23,967 bases of DNA from Desulfomicrobium sp. (lineage in GTDB: Bacteria; Desulfobacterota; Desulfovibrionia; Desulfovibrionales; Desulfomicrobiaceae), in contig DPKT01000092.1 in NCBI GenBank assembly GCA_003542385.1, positions 1-23,967 on the forward strand, read 5' to 3'. The position numbers and the translations under genes were made by a program. Positions 7,900-20,700 of the stretch are shown here, one piece after another. The notes beneath the pieces are model-generated. The model made no database searches. It was not told the DNA's origin and worked only from the letters and a program-made list of their open reading frames with translations. Numbering within the stretch: the stretch's first letter is position 1; each line of letters starts with the position of its first letter.

Positions 7900-7932
7900 A
7901 AAAAGGGGCAGGCTTCGTGAAAAGCCTGCCCC
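7900..7932 (-). terminator. Intra-operonic terminator between binding protein and permease genes
   Basis: On the minus strand GGGGCAGGCTT and AAGCCTGCCCC form an eleven-base-pair stem with a six-base loop, followed by five T. It lies 77 bases after the binding-protein stop and about 50 bases before the first permease start. It would let most transcripts stop after the binding protein and only a fraction read into the permease and ATPase genes. Confidence 0.88.
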
Positions 7933-8008
7933 GCGTACACAGTGTCGGCGGATGGATCAAGACTTTTGCCATCCGGGGCCGACAAATCGATCATCGGTCG
8001 ATGTCGGA

Positions 8009-9553
8009 CTACTTGATGACCAGGTCGCCGAGGTACGGGAAGTCCATGATGTTGACCACGGGCTCGATGTCCACGCCCTTCTTGGCGGCCCAGGACAGGT
8101 TCTGCCAGTGCAGGGGCACGTAGGCGGCGTCCTCGTAGGCGATCTTTTCCACTTCCTGCAGCAGGGCCTTGCGCTTGGCGCGGTCGTTCTCGACGTTGGC
8201 CTTGTTGACCAGTTCGTCGAGCTTGGGGTTGCAGTAGTTGCCGCTGTTGTACTGGCCCTTGCCGGTTTCCTTGTTGGGGCACATCAGCAGGTACTCGGAG
8301 TAGTTGGCCGAGTCCTCGGTGTCGGAGTGCCAGCCGATCATCTGGATGTCGGCCACCTGGGCGTCGAACTCGTCCCAGTACTGGGCCTTGGGCATGGTCT
8401 TCAGGCTGACCTTGATGCCGATCTTGGAGAGCATGGAGACCACGGCCTCGGCGATCTTCTCGTCGTTCACGTAGCGGTTGTTGGGGGCGATCATGGTCGC
8501 CTCGAAGCCCTTCTCGAAGCCGGCTTCCTTCATGAGCTGCTTGGCCTTTTCCAGGTCGAAGCGGGGCTTGAGGCCTTCGACGTAGCCGTCGAAGCCTTCG
8601 GGGCCCTGCTGCTGGGCGGGAGTGGCGGTGCCCTTCATCAGCTTGGCCGCGATGCCGGCGTTGTCGATGGCCGCGATGACGGCCTGGCGGACCTTCAGGT
8701 TGGCGAATTCAGGCTTTTTCTTCTGGTTGAGCTGGAAGGTGATGATGCGGCTGCCGGCCATGGTCACCATGTTGATGTCCTTGTTGGTGCTCAGGCGCTC
8801 GAAGTCCTGGGGCGGGACCGGGGCGATGAACTCAACGTCGCCGGACAGCAGGGCGGCGGTGCGGGTGGCGTTTTCCTTGATGGGGGTCAGGACGATCTCG
8901 CTGACGTTGCCCTTGCTGTCCTTGTCCCAGTAGTCGGCGAAGCGCTTGTAGACCATCTTCACGCCGTGCTCGCGGGACTCGACGGTGAAGGGGCCGGTGC
9001 CGGACTCGTTCTGGTTGGCGAAGGAGTACTCGGTCTTGACGATGGCGTCCTTGGGCAGGCCCTTCTCGTCGGTGCCGGTGTAGAACTTGGAGTCCATGGG
9101 GAAGATGTAGGTGGCCATGTTCTCGACCAGCGGGTAGGGCTCGGTGGTCACGATGTCGATGGTGTAGTCGTCGATGACCTTGGGCGCGGCGAAGGAGGTG
9201 AACAGGCCCTTGAAGTCCTCGCTCTTCTTCAGGCGGTCCATGGTCCAGGCCACGTCGGCGGCGGTGAAGGGGTTGCCGGAGTGGAACTTGACGCCCTTGC
9301 GCAGGTGGAAGCGCACGGTCAGTTCATCGATGCGCTCCCATTTTTCGGCCAGGCGCGGCTCGAACTTCATGTCCTTGGTCCAGCGGATCAGCGGATCGAA
9401 GACCAGGTGGGTGTACTGCAGCATGCCGCCCGAGAGCTGGACGTGCGGGTCCATGGACTCGGGGTCTGCGTCGAGGGCCATTTTCAGCGTTTTGCCCTGG
9501 GCGGCCGTGGCCAGAAAGACGAAAGCCAGAGCGAGAAAGAGCAGTTTCTTCAC
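8009..9553 (-). CDS. Extracellular solute-binding protein family 5 (peptide-type ABC transporter)
   Basis: A 514-residue secreted binding protein. The first ~21 residues form a signal peptide (two lysines, LLFLALAFVFLATAAQ, then GK), with no lipobox cysteine, so it should be a soluble periplasmic protein. The mature part begins with the family signature of SBP_bac_5: MALDADPESMDPH, QYTHLVFDPLIRW, FHLRKGVKFHSGNPFTAADVAWT and, later, NLKVRQAVIAAID. The C-terminal region has ADIQMIGWHSDTEDSANY and APLHWQNLSW-like segments. I chose the GTG at 9553 because GGAGG stands seven bases before it and it starts exactly at the signal peptide; an earlier in-frame ATG adds 22 residues that do not look like part of the protein. 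The family covers dipeptides, oligopeptides, nickel and some other ligands; the ligand is not predictable here. First gene of the transporter operon. Confidence 0.95.
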   Translation of the reverse strand: MKKLLFLALAFVFLATAAQGKTLKMALDADPESMDPHVQLSGGMLQYTHLVFDPLIRWTKDMKFEPRLAEKWERIDELTVRFHLRKGVKFHSGNPFTAADVAWTMDRLKKSEDFKGLFTSFAAPKVIDDYTIDIVTTEPYPLVENMATYIFPMDSKFYTGTDEKGLPKDAIVKTEYSFANQNESGTGPFTVESREHGVKMVYKRFADYWDKDSKGNVSEIVLTPIKENATRTAALLSGDVEFIAPVPPQDFERLSTNKDINMVTMAGSRIITFQLNQKKKPEFANLKVRQAVIAAIDNAGIAAKLMKGTATPAQQQGPEGFDGYVEGLKPRFDLEKAKQLMKEAGFEKGFEATMIAPNNRYVNDEKIAEAVVSMLSKIGIKVSLKTMPKAQYWDEFDAQVADIQMIGWHSDTEDSANYSEYLLMCPNKETGKGQYNSGNYCNPKLDELVNKANVENDRAKRKALLQEVEKIAYEDAAYVPLHWQNLSWAAKKGVDIEPVVNIMDFPYLGDLVIK

Positions 9554-9588
9554 AGCGAACCTCCTTGGATGGTGAACCGATATCGCTT

Positions 9589-9611
9589 CCCGCCGGGAAC
9601 GTCCCGGCGGG
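9589..9611 (-). repeat. Perfect 10-bp hairpin in the leader of the binding-protein gene
   Basis: CCCGCCGGGA (9589-9598) pairs with TCCCGGCGGG (9602-9611) across a three-base loop, 35 bases upstream of the GTG start. On the minus strand no T-run follows, so it is not a terminator for that strand; on the plus strand a short GGTTTT follows. It is likely a leader RNA structure, possibly for mRNA stability; function is unproven. Confidence 0.5.
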
Positions 9612-9746
9612 GTTTTCACGGAGTCGAAGTATGCCAGTCGGCAGGCATGGGTGTTTGGGCCGAAATTTTTCCGAAGGTCTTCAATGATGCGGCAAGCTAC
9701 ATATCTGATTATGGAAAATAACTGAAGCGGGAATTTTTTCGCGGGA

Positions 9747-9752
9747 ATTATA
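9747..9752 (-). promoter_or_regulatory. Possible -10 element (TATAAT) for the transporter operon
   Basis: An exact TATAAT on the minus strand, about 195 bases upstream of the binding-protein start and inside the AT-rich block. No good -35 hexamer stands 16-18 bases upstream, so this could be chance. Confidence 0.25.
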
Positions 9753-9879
9753 GATTATCGTTTCTTTGGCTGACAGAACGCCTAATTCCACGGAGGGGCT
9801 GGACTTTGCAGGGTTTTCGCGGCACTTGATCGAATGAGGCGTGGACTCGACCCCGCCCAGGTCCCCTTCGGAGGCCCCC

Positions 9880-10721
9880 ATGCGCTTCGCTTTCATCGTG
9901 CTCATGTTCGTACTCACGTGCCAGCCCCTCCATGCGCGGACCCTTGTATTGGCCCCGCTGCCCATGGAGAGCCGCGAGACGGTCCTCAAGCAGTTCATGC
10001 CCATGGCCCGCTATCTCCAGCAACGCCTCGGCCATGAAGTGGTCTTCGACTACTCGGAAAGCTATGCTGAAATTCTGGCCAAGTTCAGGCAGGGCCGCAT
10101 CGACCTGGCCTATCTCGGACCTTTGCCCTACGTCTCCCTCAAAAACGTCTGCAGCGAAGCCACGCCGCTGGTCCATTTCCGGGAGGCCTCGGGGGAGCCG
10201 CTCTACACCTGCGCCATCGTCGCCCCGGCCGACAAGGGGCTGGCCCTGGAGGGCCTGGAGAACCGCAAGATCGCCCTGACCCAGCCCCTCTCCACATGCG
10301 GCTTTCTCTCCACCAACGGCCTGCTGCGCGAACGCGGCTCGGCCCTTTCCCGCAACCTGTACCGCTACCTGGACAAGCACGACGAGGTGGCCAAGGCCGT
10401 GGTCCGCGGCGAATTCGACCTCGGCGGGCTCAAGACCGCCATCGGCCGGAAGTATGAGCATCTCGGCCTCAAGATTCTGGCCGAGTCCGCGCCCATGCCG
10501 TCCTTCGCCCTGGTCGGCAACGCCGCGACCCTTTCGCCCGAGGAGCGGGACGCCATCCGGCAGGTCCTGGCCGGTCTGGACCCTGACGGCGAGGACAAGG
10601 CCATGCTCTCGTCCTGGGGCGAAAACCTGAGGCACGGCTCCGTGCCCGCGGACGACGCCGATTACGCCCCGGTCCGGGCGCTTCTGGGCGGCGAGTCCAT
10701 CCCTGAGGACGGCAACTTCTG

Positions 10722-10722
<1 letters not shown>
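9880..10722 (+). CDS. PhnD-like periplasmic binding protein, likely the sensor subunit of the adjacent kinase
   Basis: A 280-residue periplasmic binding protein of the phosphate/phosphite/phosphonate-binding (PhnD, PF12974-like) family. Residues 1-19 are a signal peptide ending LHA. Family features are the early LVLAPLPMES strand, the GRIDLAYLGPLPYV motif at 73-84, and the ligand loop QPLSTCGFLSTNGLL at 135-149, then RGEFDLGG. In PhnD proteins the loop normally reads Ser-Thr-Ser-Gly; here the second Ser is Cys140. Other cysteines are C14 (in the signal peptide), C91 and C111. CGGAGG lies six bases before the ATG. No phn ABC permease or ATPase is nearby; instead the stop overlaps the start of a hybrid histidine kinase (TGATG). 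PhnD-like proteins paired with kinases are known, for example AioX-AioS for arsenite, so I infer a signalling rather than a transport role. The ligand is unknown. Confidence 0.85.
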
Positions 10723-15169
<4,447 letters not shown>

Positions 15170-15173
<4 letters not shown>

Positions 15174-16282
15174 TGGATCTGTCGCAACGCCGGGTGCTCG
15201 CAGTCGACGACACCAAGCTCAACCTGGACATACTGGTCAACACGCTGGGCAAGAGCCATGAACTGGCCGTGGCCCTGGATGGGGCGTCGGCGCTGGAGAT
15301 GGCCGCGGAGTCCCCGCCGGATCTGATTCTGCTGGACATCATGATGCCGGGCATGAACGGCTACGAGGTCCTGGAGAGGCTCAAGCGGCATCCCGCCACG
15401 GCCGAGGTGCCGGTCATCATGCTCTCGGCCCTGTCCGACGTGGGCACCAAGGCACGGGGTTTCCAGCTCGGTGCCGTGGACTACCTGAGCAAGCCTTTCG
15501 AGGTCGAGGAGCTCAAGGCCAGGGTGAGGACGCATTTGCTCCTGGCCCAGGCCCAGCGGGACCTGCGCCGCCAGAACGAACGCCTGGAGGAGATGGTTCG
15601 CGAGCGCACCCGCGAGGTCATCCAGACCCAGCAGGCGACCATCGAGAGCATGGCCGCCCTGGCGGAATACCGCGACCCCGAGACAGGCCAGCACATCCAC
15701 CGGGTCAAGGGGTACGTGGCCATCCTGGCCGAGGAACTGCGGACGCACCCGCGTTTCTCGCGCACCCTGACCCGCGACTACATCGAGCTTCTGGGGTTGA
15801 CGTGCCCGCTGCACGACATCGGCAAGGTCGGCGTGCCCGACCATATCCTGCTCAAGCCAGGGGCGCTGACCGCCGAGGAGTTCGCCGAGATGCGCCGGCA
15901 TACCGAGTACGGCCGGGACGCCATCATCTCGGTGCAGCGCAAGCTCGGGGCCATGCCGTTCCTGCGCATGGCCGAGGACATCGTCTTCACCCACCACGAA
16001 AAATGGGACGGCAGCGGCTACCCGCAGGGGCTCGCCGGCGAGGGCATCCCCCTGTGCGGGAGGATCATGGCTCTGGCCGACGTCTACGACGCCCTCATCA
16101 GCCGCCGGGTCTACAAGCCGCCCTTCACCCACACCAAGGCCGAGGAGATCATCCTGCAGGGCGCCGGGACGCATTTCGACCCGGACATCGTGGACGCGTT
16201 CGCGGGTTTTTCCCAGGCCTTCAGGCAGGTGGCGCTCTTCAACTCCGAATCCGACGAGCAGCGCGAAGCCCTGTCGCAGTGA
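15170..16282 (+). CDS. Two-component response regulator with HD-GYP cyclic-di-GMP phosphodiesterase domain
   Basis: A 370-residue cytoplasmic regulator. A receiver domain (about 7-125) has the acidic VDD pair, phosphoacceptor Asp56 in LLDIMMPGMNG and conserved Lys in LSKPFE. A short coiled-coil linker (about 125-165) leads to the HD-GYP domain, with all hallmark motifs: HIHRVKGYVA, H215-D216-I-G-K followed by GVPD, HTEYG, the paired histidines H275-H276 and DGSGYP (280-285), then ALADVYDAL. All metal ligands seem present, so it should be an active phosphodiesterase that degrades cyclic-di-GMP when phosphorylated. Two tandem ATG codons exist: 15170 overlaps the kinase stop as ATGA; 15173 gives better spacing from GAGG (four bases) and may be the true start. 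The most likely phosphodonor is the HPt of the upstream kinase. Confidence 0.95.
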
Positions 16283-16293
16283 AGTCTGCCCGT

Positions 16294-17331
16294 TCAGTCG
16301 CCAGGTGATTTGTCGGACGGGAAAGGGCGTCCCTTGCGCTGGTGCCTGATGACGGCGTTGGTGTGCTCGCGCAGGGTGCGGCTGAACTGGTGCGAGCCGT
16401 CTGGACGGGCCACGAAGTAGAGGAATTCGTGCTCTTCGGGGCTTGAGGCCGCCTGGAGCGAGGCCTTGCCGGGCGAGCAGATGGGGCCGGGCGGCAGGCC
16501 CGGGTGGACGTAGGTGTTGTAGGGGTTGGAGGCATCCTGCAGGTGGGAGCGTCGCAGGTTGCCGTCGAAGTTTTCACCCAGGCCGTAGATGATGGTCGGG
16601 TCGCACTGCAGGAGCATGCCGAGCCGCAGGCGGTTGGCGTATACCCCGGCCACGGCCGGCCGCTCGGCGGGGATGGCCGTCTCCTTCTCGACGAGGGACG
16701 CCAGGATGACCATGCGGTGCAGGGCCGCGGGGTCCCCGGCCTGGGGCAGGTCCGCCACGCTGGCCCGGAAACGCTCCAGCAGGGCGTCGAGGATGGGGTA
16801 GGGGCTCCGGTCCGGGATGCGCGCGAAGAAATAGGTCTCGGGGAAGAGATAGCCTTCGGCGTCCGTGGCGTTGATGCCCTTGGAGAGCAGGTAGTCCCGG
16901 TCCCGGCAGGCCGCCAGGAACCTTTCCGCCGTGGTCAGGCCCGTGGCGTTCACGGCCTGGGCCACCTCGCGCATGGTCAGCCCTTCGGCGAAGCTCAGGC
17001 GGTAGAGGATGGGCTTGCCGAAGGCCAGGACTTCCAGAATCCGCCGCGGGCTCATGGATCTGGAGAGTTCGAACTCCCCGGCCTGCAGGGGCAGCTTGCG
17101 GTAGCGCCCGTAGGTCCGGAAGGCCTCGGCGTGCCTGATCAGCCCTTGCTCCTCAAGCTTCGCGGACACGCCGCGCAGGTTCTCCCCCGTCTCGACCCGA
17201 AAGACCGTCGTCGCGTTCGACTCCGGTTCGACTGGGGTCTCCACGTAGCGCCACGCGGCGTACAGTCCCGCCGCGGCAGCGATGACCGCCGCAAGTGCCA
17301 CGCCCAGGGCGAGCTTCATCCACGTCTTCAT
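16294..17331 (-). CDS. mltG: Endolytic murein transglycosylase MltG (YceG)
   Basis: A 345-residue inner-membrane enzyme that cuts glycan strands during peptidoglycan synthesis and ends their elongation. An N-terminal transmembrane helix (about 5-27) precedes a LysM-like subdomain (VETGENLRGVSAKLEEQGLI) and the catalytic domain. The active-site glutamate is E215 in ASLVEKETAI, matching E. coli E218; the MLLQCDPTIIYG and YNTYVHPGLPPGPICSPG motifs are both family hallmarks. The ATG at 17331 overlaps the TGA of ruvX (ATGA), which fixes the start. It converges on the HD-GYP gene with only 11 bases between stop codons and no terminator. The mltG-ruvX pairing is a common neighbourhood for bacterial housekeeping genes, though order and partner differ among groups. 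Confidence 0.96.
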   Translation of the reverse strand: MKTWMKLALGVALAAVIAAAAGLYAAWRYVETPVEPESNATTVFRVETGENLRGVSAKLEEQGLIRHAEAFRTYGRYRKLPLQAGEFELSRSMSPRRILEVLAFGKPILYRLSFAEGLTMREVAQAVNATGLTTAERFLAACRDRDYLLSKGINATDAEGYLFPETYFFARIPDRSPYPILDALLERFRASVADLPQAGDPAALHRMVILASLVEKETAIPAERPAVAGVYANRLRLGMLLQCDPTIIYGLGENFDGNLRRSHLQDASNPYNTYVHPGLPPGPICSPGKASLQAASSPEEHEFLYFVARPDGSHQFSRTLREHTNAVIRHQRKGRPFPSDKSPGD

Positions 17332-17729
17332 GAATTCCCCAGATAGGTTTCGAGGATGCACACTGCCGCCATCTGGTCGAGCATCTCGGCCTGCCTGCGC
17401 GCCGGCACGCCGGCCTCGCGCAGACGCTCGCGGGCGTCAAAGGACGTCAGGGCCTCGTTGACGAGGTGGATGGGCAGGTCCGTGCGCCGGGCCAGACTGT
17501 CGCGGAAGTTCAGGACCTGCCGCGTGGTCAGGGTCTCATTGCCTTCCATGTCCAGGGGCAGGCCCAGGACCACTGCCTCGACGCCCTCGGCCGCGATGAC
17601 GGCCAGCAGGTCGGCGAAGAGCTTGTCCCTGGTGCTTTTGGCCAGGGTCTTCAATGGGAAGGCCATGCCGCCGTGGGCGATGGCCAGTCCGATGCGCTTC
17701 TGGCCGTAGTCGATGCCTAAGAGCTTCAT
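17328..17729 (-). CDS. ruvX: Putative pre-16S rRNA nuclease RuvX (YqgF)
   Basis: A 133-residue RNase H-fold protein, normal for the family. Visible motifs are GIDYGQKRIGLAI with D7 (first catalytic aspartate), VVLGLPLDMEG, VNEALTSFDA with the second acidic residue, and DQMAAVCILETYL with the final acidic residue. YqgF proteins take part in 5'-end maturation of 16S rRNA and were first described as Holliday-junction resolvase-like. The ATG at 17729 is chosen from the family N-terminus; an open frame continues upstream but overlaps the dehydrogenase gene in another frame. A short GGA lies about eight bases upstream. It begins 17 bases after the stop of the dehydrogenase gene and is coupled to mltG by ATGA. 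Confidence 0.95.
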   Translation of the reverse strand: MKLLGIDYGQKRIGLAIAHGGMAFPLKTLAKSTRDKLFADLLAVIAAEGVEAVVLGLPLDMEGNETLTTRQVLNFRDSLARRTDLPIHLVNEALTSFDARERLREAGVPARRQAEMLDQMAAVCILETYLGNS

Positions 17730-17746
17730 GCGGATTTCCGGGTCCG

Positions 17747-20700
17747 TCAGGCCGTGGCCGTCACGATCTGCACGCCGGCCTGGGCCTCGGACTTGGCCAG
17801 CTGCTTGTGGAACTCCTTGCGCCAGTTCTCCCCGTGCCGCAAGCGGGCCAGGTATTCCAGGGTATGCAGCACGTCGCGGTCGGCACCCATGTCCAGGAGC
17901 GTCCTCTGGATGCCGATCTTGCACGACGGGCAGCCGACGATGATCGGGCCGTCGGCCTGGTAGGCCGCGAGGTCCGCCGAGAGCTGCTCCTTCTTGCGCG
18001 CCCGCAGGCGGTTGTAGATCCGGGGCGATGTCAGGGCTCCGAGGCCGGATTCGCCGCAGCAGTGGGGCGAGATCGAAACCTGGGCCCCCACCAGCTTGCC
18101 CACTTCGCGAGCGTAGATTTCCCCGGCCTTCAGCGGCGGGACCCCGGTCCACTCGTGGTGGCAGGCCGCGTGGTAGAGTAGGCGCTCCGGTCCCTGGCCG
18201 AAGCCCGCCTTGGAGTTCTGGATGATGTACTGCACCACGTCCATGTGCTCCACCTGGCGTGTTTCCAGGGATTTGAGGCGGTAGTCCTTGATGCCTTCGC
18301 GGCAGGTGCCGCAGGAGGTCAGCACGGCCTTGACGGCGAAGCCCGCGGTTTCGGCCTGCCGGATCAGGTTTTCGAGGACCTTCTGGTTCTCCTTGCCCAT
18401 GCGCTCGAACTGGTCCCGGCAGCCCGAGGCCAGCAGCGGGTAGCCGCAGCACAGGTGGTCCGGCGGCAGGACCACGCTCACGCCGGCGTCGAGGAGCAGG
18501 CGAACGGCGGCCATGCCTATGGAGCGGTAGAAGAGGCTCGCGCCGCAGCCCGGGAAGTAGATCACGGCGCGCTTGCTGGGCGCGTCCTTGGCGGAGATGA
18601 TGTTGCCCTTGGCGAGGTGCAGGCCTTCCTTGAGGTTCTTGAACTGGGTGGAAGGCCCCTTGCCGCGCAGCAACGGGCTGTCGAGGCGCTCGCGCCACTT
18701 GGCCGGCAGCAGGTTCACGGCCCGGTTGCCGAGCTCCTGGCCGATGCCGGCGATCTTGGCCACCTTGGGCAGGGTGGCCTGCGGGTCCTGGCTCAGGAGG
18801 TTCAGCACGCGGTTCTTGAAGGGGTGCCCGCCCGCGCCCTTTTCCTCCAGGTAGGCGCGCATCTGCAGCGTCACGTCCTGGGTGCGGATCTTGACCGGGC
18901 AGATGGCGTAGCATTTGCCGCAGGCCGTGCAGTGCTCCAGGATCTTGCGCAGTTCGCCCAGGAGCTGGGTCTGGGGCTCGCCGTTCTGCAGCTGGGAATA
19001 GTAGATGGCCTCCACCAGGGCGCCGAGGGTGATGTTCTTGTTGCGCGGGTGGAAGAGCAGCCCCTTCTGGGGCAGGTACATGGGGCAGACCTGCTTGCAC
19101 TTGCCGCAGCGGGTGCAGGTCTGCACGTTCAGCAGCAGGTTGATGAGGCTCTCCTTGCCCGGGAGCGCCGTTTTGTTGATGTCCTTGATCAGGCGGTTGA
19201 AGGAGAAGGTGTAGGGCACCACCACCAGGTCGCGCTGGGTCAGCTTGCCGGGGTTGAAGATGTTGTTGGGGTCGACCTTCTTCTTGTAGGCGCGCAGGGC
19301 CGCGATCTTCTCCTCGGCCAAAAAGCCGATCTTGGTGATGCCGATGCCGTGCTCGCCAGAGACCTGACCCTTGAATTCCAGGACCTTGTGGAAAATCTTC
19401 TCCACGGCCTCCTCGGCCAGGGCCAGCATGCGCGGGTCGTTGGAGTTGACGGGCAGGTTGACGTGGCAGTTGCCGTCGCCGGCGTGCATGTGGTTGGCGA
19501 TGACGACGCGCGTGTTCTGCATGTTCTCGAAGATCTTGGACAATTCCTCGTGCAGCTTGGGGTACTTGCCCTTGAGGTGCTGGAAGAAGAAGGACGTCTG
19601 CAGCTGCAGTTCCTGCTCGGGCAGCTCGTCCTTGCGGGTCTTGCCCTTGATGATGGACGAGGCCACGTCCATCTCCATGCGCACGAACTCGTCGTCGACC
19701 TCGATTCCCGGCAGCGCCTGCACCTGGCGCAGGGCCTCGCGGTAGGCGATGGCCAGGTAATAGAGGTTCTGCTCCTCCAGGAAGTCCGAGAAATCCGGGA
19801 TGACCTCCAAGGGGATGACGATGTCCTCGTTGAGCTTGAAGCCGCTGGTGCGCTTGGAGATGGCCGAGAGCTGGTGGCGGTCGTGCCAGAAAACTTCGGC
19901 CTCGCGCTCGTCGGCGGCCACGAAGCTGTCGACGTTGTCGTAGTTCGCGCAGATGTCCGTGATGCGGCGCACGGCGTCGAACACGGCCTCCTCGTCGGTG
20001 GAGTCGAGCTGGATGATGAGTACCGAGATGGGGATGCCGTCGAACTTCTGGGACTTCTTGGAGTACTCGATGGCTTGGACGTACTTGATGCCGAACTCCT
20101 CCAGGGCCGAGAGCTTGACCAGGTCGCCCTGGGTGCGGATCTCGTCGCGCAGGGCCACGATGTCCTTGATGACGTACATGGCGTTGCGCATGGAATTGCC
20201 GTAGAATTCCAGACACATGACGCGCGAGTGGGGCAGGATGGGGTGCAGGGTGAAGGTGGCCTCGGTGATGACGCCGTCCACGCCCTCCTTCTGCACGCCG
20301 GGCAGGCCGCCCAGAAACTTGTTGGTCACGTCCTTGCCCAGGGCCGTGCCGCGGATCTCGTCGCCCTTGAGGGTCAGAAGCTCCTTGCGGTTGCCGAATT
20401 CGTCGAGGATTTCGTATGTGGCGGCCTCATCGGGCATGATCTTGTGCCAGGGGTGGTCCACCCGCCTGACCTGGACCAGTTCGCCCGTGGGCAGGACCAT
20501 CTTGTAGGACAGGAGGTTGTCGAGCGTCGTGCCGTACTCGAAGGCGAAGGGGCCGCCGGCGTTCTCCGAGACGTTGCCGCCGATGGACGAGGCCGCCTTG
20601 GAGGCCGGGTCCACGGTGAAGAGCATGCCCTTGGCCGCCGCGGCCTGGATGGCGTTCAGGGTGATGACGCCGGACTGCAGGGTGATGGTCCGGCCCTGGA

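Larger units (their letters stand above)
9554..9879. other. Divergent intergenic region between the transporter operon and the signalling operon
   Basis: 326 bases with no supported gene, holding the promoters of two divergent operons. Its middle (about 9660-9780) is markedly more AT-rich than the surroundings. It contains a perfect 10-bp hairpin near the transporter side and a consensus-like minus-strand TATAAT, both listed separately. For the plus-strand operon I could not identify a good -35/-10 pair or a sigma-54 site. Confidence 0.6.

Noticed and set aside
9620..9879. Sigma-54 promoter for either divergent operon
   Set aside because: No TGGC-N8-TGC type element with correct spacing was found on either strand by eye.
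17730..20216. Long upstream extension of the ruvX frame
   Set aside because: The extension overlaps the dehydrogenase gene in a different frame and is Arg/Gly/Pro/His-rich; RuvX is complete from 17729.
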